A stretch of 64,000 bases of DNA from NCBI GenBank assembly GCA_009823505.1, contig VZQC01002907.1, positions 428,049 to 492,048 on the forward strand, read 5' to 3'. The notes beneath the pieces were generated by a model that worked only from the letters and a program-made list of their open reading frames with translations, had not been told where the DNA came from and did no database searches. This document shows positions 43,101 through 46,577 of the stretch, one piece after another. This stretch comes from Rhizomys pruinosus. Lineage: Eukaryota; Chordata; Mammalia; Rodentia; Spalacidae. Numbering within the stretch: position 1 is the first letter of the stretch; each line of letters begins with the position of its first letter. Position numbers and translations under genes: made by a program.

Positions 43101-45793
43101 GCATGAGCTCTCTGGGGGTAATTGGTGCTCACCGTGGCTTAGCTTCCCACATTTGGTTATCAAACAGCCCTCCTCACTTGTGGATACTTTGGTTTCAATC
43201 ATGCTTGTCATCCAACAGGATGCCAGTCCTCCTGCATGTCACATGCTTGCTTTCTGGGTTTCCCTCGTTATTGTGACTGCTTGTCCTCATAGCCTGTGCT
43301 TCCTTACCACTGCACCTTTGTCCTACATTTGCTATTCAAGGAAGGCTGTTTCCTGTGCTTTTATACTTTTCCACTTGGGTTTCTTGCACTGTAGACGAAT
43401 TTATTCTCCCTTTAGAACTGTGTGCAGTAACAGTCCCCTGTGGTTCTAGCAGGCACCGCATGACTGATAGACTGCAATAATTCATGTGTTGCCATGGTGA
43501 GAAAGAAGCATGTGAGCACCCTCATTCTGCAACTTTACCTCTGAGTTAGCTATCCTCTGTCAGACAAATTTCACTTGCAGCCAACATTGGATACAGAGGG
43601 CAGTAGTGGGCAGGGTTGCTTTGGGTGTGCTGCTGTGCTCTGATACGCTGCTTTAACATTAAAGGCAGGAAAATGCATGCACTTAGTCCCAGCATTACTC
43701 AGGTGTGGTAGGGCTGACTGGTTCACAACCTTAATAGTTTTTATTTAGTCTATAGCAGACGTGAAATGTGGTAGTAAGTAGGGGATAAGGAAAACAAGAT
43801 AAGACCATGACTCTTCTCTCCTCTTCCTTAACACTTGCCTCCTCGAATAACCTTCAGTGTGCCCTCCAGCAGAGCCCAAATCAGGCAGGACACAGACTCC
43901 TTCTTTTTTCAAACCATAGAATTAGAATCCTTCATCATAACCCCTCCGCCTCCTCTCCCCTCTGCACCTGCCCTGCCTCCGCTGCATTTTCCGTTGCTCC
44001 TACCTTGGAGTGCTTGCTCTTCTGAGAAGAGTGGGGAGAAAGAATGAGAACCCTTGGACAACTGAAACCAAAGTAACCTTCAGGAAAACCTTCTATCTTC
44101 CTGGGGCTAAGGGATTCAGGCACATCTCTCCCCCTGCCGAATCTCCGTTCTTTGCTCATGGGAAATTGAGAGGAGCTGAAGCCTTAACTCCGTCCATGTT
44201 TTTGTTTACAAATTTGTATTTATGGGTCCAGTTGAAAAGAAGAAGTTGAACAGAGCATGCTACTTCTCTTGTTCCTTTTTTCTATTAAAGAAGGCCAGCA
44301 CATCCACACAGTCTGCTAACTGCATTGTCCTCAGCCAAGCACCGATCTCTGCGCTCCCACTCCTTTAGCTTGCCCAGTGCACAGTGCTTCTCTTCTTGCC
44401 CTGCTTTACACACATTTCCATAGCATCTAGCCTTGTGGACCATGTCGTACTCCCTCATCGGTGTGCTGGAATAGAGCACTGGCAGAAAGTCTCTTCGTTT
44501 TGCCGGGTGTGGTGGCGCACACCTTTAATCCTAGCACTCGGGAGGCAGAGGCAGGCGGATCTTTGAGTTAAAGGCCAGCCTGGTCTACAGAGTGAGTTCC
44601 AGGACAGCTGGGGCTACAGGGAGACCCTGTCTCGAAACGACCAAAAAAAAAAGTCTCTTCATTTTAAGATGCTTTGAAGGAGGCTCTTGCCCTTCATGTC
44701 TGCCATAATCTTGAATTTTGTTGCCTTCCCTACAGCTATGGAAGAGAAACCATTTTTATTACCTTTTATGCCAAAGCAAGTGGCTAAATAAAACCTTGAA
44801 ATCTTCCTTTCCTGCATGGATTCCCAATTCCTCTCCCCATTCTGTGGCTTGCCATCCATTATCCTGTGACATTTTTCCTCTTTAGAGTTATAACCCAGGC
44901 TCCTTTTAATGCTAGCATTGCTGCTTACAATTCTAGGGACCAGCAGCACAAACACTGTTGGGGGAGCCGTGAGTAGCCAGGCTGCCCAGGCTCAGCCTCC
45001 TGCCATGACTTCCAGTAGGAAGGGCACATTCACAGATGATCTGCACAAGCTGGTAGACAACTGGGCCCGAGATGCCATGAATCTTTCAGGCAGGAGAGGA
45101 AGCAAAGGACACATGAATTATGAGGTAAGTCTTCCTTTTTTTCCTGACCTATCAGACTACCAACTCAACAGCTGAGTCAGTGATGAAGCAAACTACCTAG
45201 GCTAGTGTACCTTTTTACTACCACCTTCAGCAGCTCATGAATTGGAACATTACTTGGAAAACATGACAGGTCATTTTAGTATTTTCTTTTCCTTCAGTAT
45301 CCTGAACTATTTGTGGGTGCACACATAACACCTAACACACATAAGCATACAGCCAGTAAATGTTACAGGAGATTTTGCTAACCCTGAGATTAGAACCATT
45401 ACAGCTCCAAAATGGTATTGCAATACCAGCCATTTCACCCACACCAAATTCTTACTGTCATTTTCTTGGTTTTAGGGCCCTGGAATGGCGAGGAAGTTCT
45501 CTGCTCCTGGGCAGCTGTGCATTTCCATGACCTCAAACCTGGGTGGCTCTGCCCCCATCTCTGCAGCATCTGCTACCTCTCTAGGTCACTTCACCAAGTC
45601 AATGTGTCCCCCACAGCAGTATGGATTTCCAGCTGCCCCATTTGGCACTCAGTGGAGTGGAACAGGTGGTCCAGCACCTCAGCCACTTGGCCAGTTCCAA
45701 CCTGTAGGAACCGCATCCTTGCAGAATTTCAACATCAGCAATTTGCAGAAGTCCATCAGCAACCCCCCAGGTTCCAACCTGCGGACCACTTAG
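804..45793 (+). CDS. WNK1: WNK1, 3' two thirds of the gene (22 exons to the stop)
   Basis: WNK1 is a chloride- and osmolarity-sensitive Ser/Thr kinase that phosphorylates SPAK (STK39) and OSR1, which then control the NCC, NKCC and KCC cotransporters. Only the region after the kinase domain is here: the low-complexity Ser/Thr/Pro/Gln-rich middle, the CCT-like 2 fold, RFxV docking motifs, a coiled coil and the conserved C-terminus. Joined exons: 804-1061, 3232-4458, 6117-6200, 11642-11791, 13990-14445, 14829-15110, 15788-15885, 15996-16158, 17353-17469, 17799-17972, 18176-18233, 18315-18437, 19204-20642, 22712-22795, 26782-26865, 28074-28134, 30623-30696, 32204-32862, 33610-33812, 37167-37361, 44937-45124, 45476-45793. 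Every junction has AG and GT, phases agree, and the 6,495 nt sum is divisible by three. The protein reads as a close match to human WNK1 as I remember it. The start codon and kinase exons lie upstream of the window. Confidence 0.97.
1602..1755. repeat. Diverged tandem duplication, about 80 bp unit
   Basis: Two adjacent copies (about 1602-1680 and 1682-1755), each starting TGTTCCCT(T)AATGGGAA and containing TTGAATAG(A/G)ATGG(A/G)GCATAGAC. They differ by scattered substitutions and small indels. Surrounding 1062-1990 is otherwise unique intron sequence. Confidence 0.8.
2011..2375 (+). mobile_element. Degenerate tRNA-derived SINE remnants
   Basis: GGAAATGGCTCAGTGAGTGAGGTATTTGCTG...CCCCAGAACCCACATG is the tRNA-like head of an old B4/ID-type SINE joined to B1-like sequence. 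2300-2375 holds another remnant (TTGAACCTGGGCCCTAGCATA) in the opposite orientation. Family is approximate. Confidence 0.55.
2628..2740 (-). mobile_element. Old B1 SINE
   Basis: Diverged reverse B1 (TGTCTTTTTGGATATGAGA...GCCTTGTACTTACAAAT...CATGCACCATCACACCCAAC). Confidence 0.6.
2741..3231. other. SINE-free intron upstream of the HSN2 exon
   Basis: No repeat family recognised; it ends in the HSN2 acceptor. With the downstream stretch 4459-6116 it forms a SINE-poor block around the exon. Confidence 0.6.
3232..4458 (+). CDS. WNK1: WNK1 HSN2 exon (nervous-system specific)
   Basis: A 409-codon exon, phase 0/0, from [10 protein letters not shown] to GGSTLHPQ. It matches the human HSN2 exon, in which truncating mutations cause hereditary sensory and autonomic neuropathy type II. 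The encoded region has no known fold. It repeats a (K/N)xVFEF/KFHPVF-type hydrophobic motif (near 3774, 3900 and 3975) and ends in a Ser-rich stretch. The acceptor is TTGATACAG. The donor is the weak GTTATA, fitting regulated inclusion. The open frame continues from an ATG at 3193 to a stop at 4488 through both splice sites, which is why HSN2 was first described as a single-exon gene. The exon is intact here. Confidence 0.97.
4459..6116. other. SINE-free intron downstream of the HSN2 exon
   Basis: About 1.66 kb of AT-rich intron without recognisable B1, B2 or L1. The next intronic stretches carry SINEs every few hundred bases. Confidence 0.65.
6117..6200 (+). CDS. WNK1: WNK1 exon, Gln/Ser/Pro-rich
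   Basis: 28 codons, phase 0/0, beginning [12 protein letters not shown] and ending THPQQ before GTGAGA. The acceptor is TTTGCTTTAG. It encodes low-complexity linker. In transcripts without HSN2, upstream exons join here without changing frame. Confidence 0.93.
6317..6534 (+). mobile_element. B2 SINE
   Basis: GGGGCTGGAGAATGTGGCTCAGTGATTAAGAGC head, core and A-rich tail; no 17-bp internal duplication. Confidence 0.85.
6549..6706 (+). mobile_element. B1 SINE
   Basis: GGTGGTGGCACATGCCTTTAATCC...GAGGCAGGCGGATC...CTGTCTCAAAAAAAG. Confidence 0.88.
6974..7199 (+). mobile_element. B2 SINE
   Basis: GGGGCTGGAGAGATGGCTCAGCAGTTAAGAGC head through to CACTCATACACATAAAAAATAATAA tail (short form). A C-homopolymer lies upstream at 6902-6917. 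Confidence 0.9.
7274..7430 (+). mobile_element. B1 SINE
   Basis: GCCGGGCGTGGTGGCACACGCC start, full-length body, and A-rich tail after CTGTCTCGAAAAGACC. Confidence 0.92.
7461..7615 (+). mobile_element. B1 SINE
   Basis: A second B1 directly after the preceding one, slightly diverged (GAGCATGGTGGCACATGCC...). Confidence 0.88.
7801..7951 (-). mobile_element. B1 SINE
   Basis: Reverse B1: T-rich tail, GTCTTTTTGAGACAGGGTCTC, ending in the inverted GCCTGGCA head. Confidence 0.9.
8395..8502 (-). mobile_element. Old B1 remnant
   Basis: Diverged reverse B1 (GTACCCCAAGCTGGCCTTGAAC...TAGCATGAGCCACAG...). A run of C precedes it at 8264-8278. Confidence 0.55.
8805..9043 (-). mobile_element. B2 SINE inserted in an older SINE
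   Basis: Reverse B2 with the 17-bp internal duplication. The flanking TGGTGTATACCT is present on both sides (about 8787 and 9048), a target-site duplication within an older element. Confidence 0.88.
9046..10124. other. Mostly unique intron sequence
   Basis: The first 80 bases continue the older SINE interrupted upstream. The rest is AT-rich sequence with a short repeat of GTGTAAATTAGTAT near 9533-9560 and no recognised gene or element. Confidence 0.55.
10130..10340 (+). mobile_element. Diverged B2-like SINE
   Basis: Weakened B2 (GGCCCTGGAGAGGTGTCAGAGCAGTTGAGAAC...ACACATACACATAAATAAAG). Confidence 0.6.
10704..10855 (+). mobile_element. B1 SINE
   Basis: GCTGGGCGTGGTGGTGCACGCC to CTGTCTCAACAAAACC; near full length. 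Confidence 0.9.
10962..11171 (-). mobile_element. B2 SINE
   Basis: TGTGTATGAATGTATTGTCTGC...CCATCTCTCCAGCTCC; reverse B2, short form. Confidence 0.9.
11345..11586 (+). mobile_element. B2 3' fragment followed by B1
   Basis: 11345-11450 is the 3' part of a B2 (CTCCAGTTCCAGGGATCC...ACACATAAAACATAAA). 11455-11586 is a diverged B1 ending close to the WNK1 exon at 11642. Confidence 0.65.
11642..11791 (+). CDS. WNK1: WNK1 exon, Gln/Pro-rich linker
   Basis: 50 codons, phase 0/0, starting [12 protein letters not shown] and ending PQVSAGKQ before GTAAAC. This lies in the region (human exons 9-12) where mammalian WNK1 is known to be alternatively spliced. No domain is visible. Confidence 0.93.
12190..12303 (-). 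mobile_element. B1 SINE, truncated
   Basis: TTTTTGGTCTTTTTGAGACAGGGTCTCCCTG...TCAGATCCACCTGC; the head is missing. Confidence 0.8.
12304..13333. other. Mostly unique intron sequence
   Basis: Contains a weak B1-like patch near 12690-12770 and a (GTTTT)n run near 12818-12841. No gene signal. Confidence 0.5.
13334..13560 (+). mobile_element. B2 SINE
   Basis: GGGGCTGGAGAGATGGCCTAGCCG head, core, and AATAAA-rich tail; short form. Confidence 0.92.
13990..14445 (+). CDS. WNK1: WNK1 large alternative exon, Pro/Ser/Gln-rich
   Basis: 152 codons, phase 0/0, from [14 protein letters not shown] to GDVLYQ before GTATTG. The acceptor is TACCTTCCCAG. It contains repeated LLQP and QLP motifs typical of the disordered WNK1 middle. 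I judge it to correspond to one of the alternatively spliced central exons of mammalian WNK1. The reading frame is intact. Confidence 0.95.
14829..15110 (+). CDS. WNK1: WNK1 central exon
   Basis: 94 codons, phase 0/0, from [18 protein letters not shown] to SSQQAVLE before GTAAAT. The acceptor is TTCTATCACAG. The encoded linker includes a well-conserved stretch ([19 protein letters not shown]). It may be skipped together with the preceding exon without changing frame. Confidence 0.95.
15246..15299 (+). other. Candidate cassette exon, 54 nt, frame-preserving
   Basis: A 54-nt stretch lies between a strong acceptor (branch-like CTAAT, then ACTTTTTCTTACAG) and a good donor (GAA|GTGAGT). In phase 0 it is open and would add 18 residues, [18 protein letters not shown], between the flanking phase 0 WNK1 exons. 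The Cys/Trp-rich composition is unlike the surrounding linker. I do not recognise it from known WNK1 isoforms. It could equally be a decoy or intronic coincidence. Confidence 0.35.
15788..15885 (+). CDS. WNK1: WNK1 exon, Gln/Pro/Ser linker before the CCT-like 2 region
   Basis: 98 nt, entry phase 0 and exit after two bases (GAT AG|GTAAGT). It encodes [18 protein letters not shown] and ends LVSSVD. The split Ser codon is completed by the first base of the next exon. Frame and sequence match WNK1. Confidence 0.94.
15996..16158 (+). CDS. WNK1: WNK1 exon with basic RS-like stretch
   Basis: 163 nt. The first base completes Ser, then [20 protein letters not shown] and a basic run ([20 protein letters not shown]), ending LRILN before GTAAGT. 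The acceptor is unusual: a run of ten C followed by AAAAG. The basic run leads into the CCT-like 2 fold, whose first strand starts at RPKLRILN. Confidence 0.96.
16322..16472 (-). mobile_element. B1 SINE
   Basis: Reverse B1 with TTTTTTGAGAGAGGGTTTCCCTG and ATTAAAGGCGTGCACCAC. Confidence 0.88.
16543..16962 (+). mobile_element. B2 nested inside an older B2
   Basis: Outer, diverged B2: 16543-16633 (GGGGCTTGAGATAGCTCAGAGG...) resuming at about 16851-16962 (ACTCCAGCTCTAGGGGACTC...). Inner, younger B2: 16636-16850, complete with tail. The two halves of the outer copy join in correct B2 order when the inner one is removed. Confidence 0.85.
17111..17370 (+). repeat. Tandem duplication spanning a WNK1 splice acceptor
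   Basis: Two direct copies with a 130-base period (17111-17240 and 17241-17370), each starting ACACTGATATCTTCTCATAA and ending GTTTCAAAnAAAGGAGAC. The downstream copy holds the functional acceptor (TTTTTAG at 17346-17352) and the first 18 exon bases. In the upstream copy the same position reads TTTTTAC. Confidence 0.93.
17353..17469 (+). CDS. WNK1: WNK1 CCT-like 2 exon, part 1
   Basis: 39 codons, phase 0/0, from [17 protein letters not shown] to EEIATIM before GTATAT. It forms the beta strands of the PASK/FRAY-homology-like (CCT-like 2) fold. The acceptor side, with the first 18 or so exon bases, lies in a tandem duplication whose upstream copy has lost its AG (see 17111-17240). Confidence 0.96.
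17799..17972 (+). CDS. WNK1: WNK1 CCT-like 2 exon, part 2
   Basis: 58 codons, phase 0/0, starting [20 protein letters not shown] and ending GFSSSQ before GTAGGT. It supplies the helical end of the CCT-like 2 fold ([18 protein letters not shown]), then an acidic linker. Confidence 0.96.
18176..18233 (+). CDS. WNK1: WNK1 short linker exon
   Basis: 58 nt, entry phase 0 and exit after one base. It encodes [19 protein letters not shown], and the split Gly codon is completed in the next exon. The acceptor is CCTTGTTGTAG and the donor G|GTGAAT. Confidence 0.94.
18315..18437 (+). CDS. WNK1: WNK1 exon with RFIV SPAK/OSR1 docking motif
   Basis: 123 nt, encoding (G)[20 protein letters not shown]... 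The RFIV tetrapeptide followed by Ser-Pro is one of the RFxV motifs bound by the conserved C-terminal domain of SPAK and OSR1. It ends IADT plus one base of Val before GTAAGG. Confidence 0.96.
18590..18715 (+). mobile_element. B1 SINE
   Basis: GCTGGATGTGGTGGCGCATGCC to GGGGCTGCAGG; truncated tail followed by the GATA array. Confidence 0.85.
18757..18828. repeat. (GATA)n microsatellite
   Basis: About 72 bases of ATAG/GATA repeats, uninterrupted over 18770-18822. The open frames here on the minus strand are repeat artefacts. Confidence 0.97.
19204..20642 (+). CDS. WNK1: WNK1 largest exon: Ser/Thr/Pro-rich region with LEEKLRSLF helix
   Basis: 1,439 nt, entered mid-codon (V|AAST) and leaving in phase 0 (KTM|GTAAGA). 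About 480 residues, mostly Ser, Thr, Val and Pro in TSTSTV- and PAVV-like runs, are predicted disordered. Near 20290 it holds the conserved amphipathic stretch [20 protein letters not shown], a landmark of WNK1/2/3 tails. It starts with [20 protein letters not shown], another conserved short helix. No frame disruption is seen. Long antisense frames at 20357-20653 and elsewhere are composition shadows. Confidence 0.98.
21030..21165 (+). mobile_element. Diverged B1-like SINE and poly-A
   Basis: GCCTATGATCTCAGCATTCAGGAGGCAGAG...CCAGGCCAG, followed by a 20-base A run. A further weak B1-like patch is at 20895-21010. Confidence 0.6.
21220..21640 (+). mobile_element. B2 inserted in an older B2
   Basis: Young B2 at about 21220-21455 (GGGGCTGGAGAGTGGCCTAG, with the 17-bp duplication), flanked by TTTAGAGCAC on both sides. 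An older B2 3' part resumes at 21461-21640 (TCTTGCCAGGGACCCAAG...). Confidence 0.82.
21712..21930 (+). mobile_element. B2 head interrupted by B1
   Basis: 21712-21805 is a B2 5' part. 21806-21900 is a B1 (GGCCAGGCGTGGTGGTGCAC...) with an A run and nine G to about 21938. Confidence 0.75.
22201..22711. other. Unique intron sequence
   Basis: AT-rich sequence before the exon at 22712; no element or gene recognised. A weak B1 remnant precedes it at 22145-22200. Confidence 0.55.
22712..22795 (+). CDS. WNK1: WNK1 short exon, [11 protein letters not shown]
   Basis: 28 codons, phase 0/0, from [13 protein letters not shown] to GPSLTQ before GTACCC. The acceptor is CTTCATCGTAG. Linker only. Confidence 0.94.
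22938..23098 (-). mobile_element. B1 SINE
   Basis: Reverse B1 flanked by AAAAAGATACAG (about 22920 and 23099), a target-site duplication. Confidence 0.9.
23308..23640 (+). mobile_element. Diverged tRNA-derived SINE (B4/B2-like)
   Basis: GGGCTAAAGAGATGGTCCAGTGGC head and a long diverged body ending in an A-rich tail. Family approximate. Confidence 0.6.
24030..24148 (-). mobile_element. B1 SINE, internally shortened
   Basis: TTTTTTTTTGAGACAGGGTCTCCCTGTAGACCAGGCTG; the CCCAGCTGTCCTGGAACTCAC segment is missing relative to other copies. Confidence 0.85.
24416..24458. repeat. Perfect 17-bp inverted repeat with 9-base loop
   Basis: Arms ATGAAAAAGCTTCTGAC (24416-24432) and GTCAGAAGCTTTTTCAT (24442-24458) are exact reverse complements, separated by TTATCCCTT. 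It lies in a WNK1 intron outside the recognised SINEs. Confidence 0.95.
24515..24896 (-). mobile_element. Two B1 copies and a B2 head fused
   Basis: 24515-24622 is a diverged reverse B1. 24623-24688 is a TTTTA-rich stretch. 24689-24813 is a second reverse B1 whose head is replaced by the 5' end of a reverse B2 (24814-24896, ...CCATCTCTCCAGCCC). Confidence 0.82.
25012..25160 (+). mobile_element. B1 SINE
   Basis: GCTGGGTGTGATGGTGCACACC to CTGTCTCGAAAAGAC and an A run. Confidence 0.92.
25476..25879 (-). mobile_element. B1 and B2 in tandem
   Basis: Reverse B1 at 25476-25636, then reverse B2 at 25641-25879 with the 17-bp duplication. The B2-derived open frames here are not genes. Confidence 0.9.
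26390..26525 (+). mobile_element. B1 SINE
   Basis: GCCAGGCATGGTGGCACATACCC...CTGTCTCAAAACCACC, with an internal deletion after the CCCCGGACTTG. A weaker B1 precedes at 26200-26275. Confidence 0.82.
26782..26865 (+). CDS. WNK1: WNK1 short exon, [15 protein letters not shown]
   Basis: 28 codons, phase 0/0. It encodes [20 protein letters not shown], then a short Thr/Ser end, before GTAAGT. The acidic/hydrophobic helix [15 protein letters not shown] is highly conserved in vertebrate WNK1. Confidence 0.95.
27050..27305 (-). mobile_element. B2 SINE with 17-bp internal duplication
   Basis: (ATTTT)n tail, TGTGTATGAATGTACTGTCTGC, GGAACTGGAGTTCTCCTGG then AATTGGAGTT, ending CCATCTCTCCAGCCCC. GCTTGTTGACTTTCTT at both sides (about 27033 and 27306) is a target-site duplication. 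Confidence 0.94.
27712..27872 (+). mobile_element. B1 SINE
   Basis: GGACAGGTGTGATAGCACAC to CTGTCTTAAAAAGACC. Diverged SINE pieces fill 27470-27700 before it. Confidence 0.8.
28074..28134 (+). CDS. WNK1: WNK1 short linker exon
   Basis: 61 nt, entry phase 0 and exit after one base. It encodes [20 protein letters not shown]. The acceptor is GTGTTTTGCAG and the donor G|GTGAGA. A minus-strand B2 begins about 20 bases after the donor. Confidence 0.92.
28155..28388 (-). mobile_element. B2 SINE
   Basis: Reverse B2, short form (TGGAACTGGAGTTAAAGACGG). It starts about 20 bases after the donor of the exon at 28074-28134. Confidence 0.9.
28812..28945 (+). mobile_element. B1 SINE, diverged
   Basis: GCTAGGCATGGTGCCATATGCC...CCCTGTCTCC. 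Confidence 0.75.
29050..29345 (+). mobile_element. Diverged tRNA-derived SINE (B4-like)
   Basis: AAATGGCTCAGTGGGTGAAGTGCTTCCTGTG...GTAATCCCAGTGCTGGAGG...CACATAAAATACACATACC. Confidence 0.6.
29372..29605 (+). mobile_element. B2 SINE with small direct repeat
   Basis: GGCTGGAGTGATGGCTCAGTG head. A GGAATCTGACACCCT unit is repeated internally near 29489-29520. Confidence 0.85.
29806..30080 (-). mobile_element. Two reverse B1 copies
   Basis: 29806-29927 lacks the CTGTAGCCCCAGCTG portion. 29942-30072 is nearer full length. Diverged SINE sequence continues to about 30170. Confidence 0.82.
30184..30420 (+). mobile_element. B2 SINE
   Basis: GGGGACTGGAGAGATGGCTTAGCAG head through an AATAAA-rich tail. 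Confidence 0.85.
30623..30696 (+). CDS. WNK1: WNK1 exon carrying the first half of an RFQV motif
   Basis: 74 nt, encoding (V)[20 protein letters not shown] followed by GRFQ before GTAATA. The next exon starts with Val, so the SPAK/OSR1 docking motif RFQV is assembled across this splice junction. Confidence 0.95.
31336..31462 (-). mobile_element. B1 with an about 60-base poly-T tail
   Basis: About 60 consecutive T, then GAGACAGTGTCTCCCTGTAG and a 5'-truncated reverse B1. TAGGATGATTTT flanks it (about 31329 and 31462), a target-site duplication. The open frame ending in polyphenylalanine is an artefact. Confidence 0.88.
31815..32160 (-). mobile_element. B1 and B2 in tandem
   Basis: Reverse B1 31815-31962, then a diverged reverse B2 31963-32160 ending CCATCTCTCCAGTCCC, about 40 bases before the acceptor of the exon at 32204. 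Confidence 0.85.
32204..32862 (+). CDS. WNK1: WNK1 exon with two further RFxV motifs
   Basis: 659 nt, phase 0 in. It opens with VS, completing RFQV from the preceding exon. It contains a Ser-rich acidic block ([20 protein letters not shown]), then [20 protein letters not shown] with two RFxV motifs about 12 residues apart near 32450-32500. It ends in [20 protein letters not shown], leading into the coiled coil. The final Lys codon is split (AA|A). Confidence 0.98.
32863..33377. other. Unique intron sequence
   Basis: No repeats recognised between the donor at 32863 and the next B1. Confidence 0.6.
33378..33530 (+). mobile_element. B1 SINE
   Basis: GCCAGGCATAGTGGCACATGCC to GTGTCTCAAAAAGACC, 80 bases before the coiled-coil exon. 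Confidence 0.9.
33610..33812 (+). CDS. WNK1: WNK1 C-terminal coiled-coil exon
   Basis: 203 nt encoding [20 protein letters not shown], the end of the C-terminal coiled coil containing the His/Gln-type positions implicated in WNK-WNK association. It is followed by a Pro stretch and a strongly basic run ([20 protein letters not shown]). It ends SPQLS plus one base of Gly before GTAAAA. Confidence 0.97.
34086..34633 (-). mobile_element. Two B2 copies head to tail
   Basis: After a 31-base T run (34086-34116) come two reverse B2 copies, 34160-34398 and 34400-34633. Both have the 17-bp duplication and are closely similar. The second may have inserted at the end of the first. Confidence 0.92.
34865..35090 (+). 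mobile_element. B2 SINE
   Basis: GGGGCTGGAGAGATGGCCTAGCGG head, short form without the duplication. Confidence 0.92.
35115..35465 (+). mobile_element. B1 nested in an older B2
   Basis: Outer B2 35115-35157 and about 35309-35465. The B1 at 35158-35300 is flanked by CACTAGCTGCTCTT and CACTGGCTGCTCTT, a target-site duplication with one change. Confidence 0.88.
35795..35938 (-). mobile_element. B1 SINE
   Basis: CTTTTTGAGACAAGGTCTC...GGCATGTGCCACCATGCCTGGC. Confidence 0.87.
36324..36560 (+). mobile_element. B2 SINE with 17-bp internal duplication
   Basis: GGGCTGGAGAGATGGCCTAGCGG start. AACTCCAATTCCAGGAG is followed directly by AACTCCAGTTCCAGGGG. CpG-rich and little diverged, so probably young. 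Confidence 0.94.
36573..36725 (+). mobile_element. B1 SINE
   Basis: GCCGGGCGTGGTGGCGCACGCC to TTGTCTCAAAAAGAC; CpG-rich, little diverged. Confidence 0.93.
37167..37361 (+). CDS. WNK1: WNK1 C-terminal exon, [11 protein letters not shown]
   Basis: 195 nt. It completes Gly and encodes [20 protein letters not shown] through [20 protein letters not shown] to APGQ plus one base of Gly before GTAAGA. The motif around [11 protein letters not shown] is conserved among WNK1-3. Entry and exit phases allow the two cassette exons that follow. Confidence 0.96.
37472..37840. mobile_element. B1 (plus) and old B1 (minus) around a TTGC/TTGT repeat
   Basis: Plus-strand B1 37472-37620; (TTTG/CTTG)n at about 37660-37706; then an old reverse B1 37708-37840. 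Confidence 0.8.
38070..38280 (-). mobile_element. B2 SINE
   Basis: TGTGTATGAATGTACTATCTGC...CCATCTCTCTAGCCCC; short form. Confidence 0.9.
38467..38570 (+). mobile_element. Old B1
   Basis: GCCAGGCATGGCAGCACTTGCCTG...GCCAGCCTGGGCTATAATAATG. Confidence 0.65.
38962..39033 (+). CDS. WNK1: WNK1 alternative cassette exon, 72 nt
   Basis: Lies after the strong acceptor CCCCCTCTCACAG. It opens in the phase left by the exon at 37167 and encodes (G)[20 protein letters not shown], then RFL, ending CTG A|GTACGC. At 24 codons it is frame-neutral. I recall related sequence from human WNK1 isoforms but could not verify it. The donor is weak. It can join the exon at 42125 or skip to 44937 with the frame kept. 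Confidence 0.75.
39785..40090 (+). mobile_element. Diverged tRNA-derived SINE (B4-like)
   Basis: GCTCAGTAAAGTGTTTCCC...GTTCTCTGGCCTCCACATG...; borders approximate. Confidence 0.5.
40769..41080 (+). mobile_element. B2 SINE with an expanded (TACATA)n tail
   Basis: GGGCTGGAGAGATAGCTAAGGGG head. The tail region 40940-41020 has grown into TATACA/CATACA repeats and is followed by a 20-base T run. Confidence 0.78.
41815..41945 (+). mobile_element. B1 SINE
   Basis: CACCGGGCATGGTGGAAAATGC...CCCTGTCTCAAAAACAC, internally shortened. Confidence 0.8.
41961..44500. other. SINE-free intron of about 2.5 kb
   Basis: Apart from the 42-nt cassette exon at 42125, no repeat or coding exon is recognised. It is the longest SINE-free intronic stretch in the window, with higher GC than most introns here. 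Confidence 0.6.
42125..42166 (+). CDS. WNK1: WNK1 alternative cassette exon, 42 nt
   Basis: 14 codons after [27 protein letters not shown], ending TGT A|GTAATT. Phase 1 in and out is the same as the exon at 38962, so any combination keeps the frame into TSSTNTV at 44937. The peptide is basic and Cys-rich. Inclusion is probably tissue-restricted, given the weak donor. Confidence 0.75.
44501..44655 (+). mobile_element. B1 SINE
   Basis: GCCGGGTGTGGTGGCGCACACC to CTGTCTCGAAACGACC. Flanked by AGTCTCTTC(G/A)TTTT, a target-site duplication. Confidence 0.93.
44937..45124 (+). CDS. WNK1: WNK1 penultimate exon, conserved C-terminal helix
   Basis: 188 nt. It completes Gly, then [20 protein letters not shown], followed by [20 protein letters not shown] and GSKGHMNYE before GTAAGT. 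The [15 protein letters not shown] helix is one of the most conserved parts of the WNK tail. Confidence 0.97.
45476..45793 (+). CDS. WNK1: WNK1 last coding exon and stop
   Basis: 318 nt encoding the final 105 residues, from [20 protein letters not shown] to [13 protein letters not shown] and a TAG stop at 45791-45793. It matches the mammalian WNK1 C-terminus, including the [20 protein letters not shown] segment. The long frame at 45412-45816 is an overlapping shadow. Confidence 0.98.
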   Translation, partial: GPGMARKFSAPGQLCISMTSNLGGSAPISAASATSLGHFTKSMCPPQQYGFPAAPFGTQWSGTGGPAPQPLGQFQPVGTASLQNFNISNLQKSISNPPGSNLRTT

Positions 45794-46571
45794 ACCTGAC
45801 AACGTCAACTGAATAGATTTGGGGGGCAGGAGATGGAATGCTGAGGGGCGGGTGGGTGGGGAAGTAGCCTATATACTAACTACTAGTGCTGCATTTAACT
45901 GGTTATTTCTTGCCAGAGGCAATGTTTTTAATACTATTTTGAGCCCTTAGAGTGAAGAACCTCCCTCCCTCTCCATTGAGGTGGGACAAGAAGGAGCAAC
46001 TTTCTTACGGAGGGGCTGCCTGAGACTGCTTTCCTGTTTCTCTACCCACCATTGAGGCCTAGAGCTAGAAGAGAACCTTATTACCAGAAAGCCCCAGCTC
46101 AGTGTAAACCAAAACCATCTCTGAATAGAGCTCTTAATTTTGACAATATGCCCCAAATTCCTTACTCCGTCTAGAATTCACACCTTAAAGACAACTCTGA
46201 TCCATCCCTGTCACCGTTTTTTGGGTTTTTTTTGTTGTTGTTTTTTTCCTTTTACAACCCAGTGAAAAATTCCAGGGGACTGGGGTTGCAACCCTTTCTT
46301 ATATAGGTCATTATTAGTGCTTTAAGCAAAAGATATTAGCAGCTTTGACTGCAACATTAGCAATTAGGAAAAAAGAAATTACGTTCCCTGTGGACATGTA
46401 ACTTTGCCATCAGTTTTGATGTGGAAACACTGTGATATATAAATGTTGTTGGACAACATTAGTTTTAAGAGTAAAAAATTTGAAAGGTTTAAAAGGTTCA
46501 CACACAAAAGGTAGCTGTCCTTTACTTAAGACACTTTAACTTTTTCCTTTGTATTTCCATTGTATTAGATA

Positions 46572-46577
46572 AATAAA
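46572..46577 (+). promoter_or_regulatory. WNK1: Possible proximal WNK1 polyadenylation signal
   Basis: An AATAAA hexamer about 780 bases after the stop in AT-rich sequence. Use is not shown by sequence alone. Confidence 0.35.
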
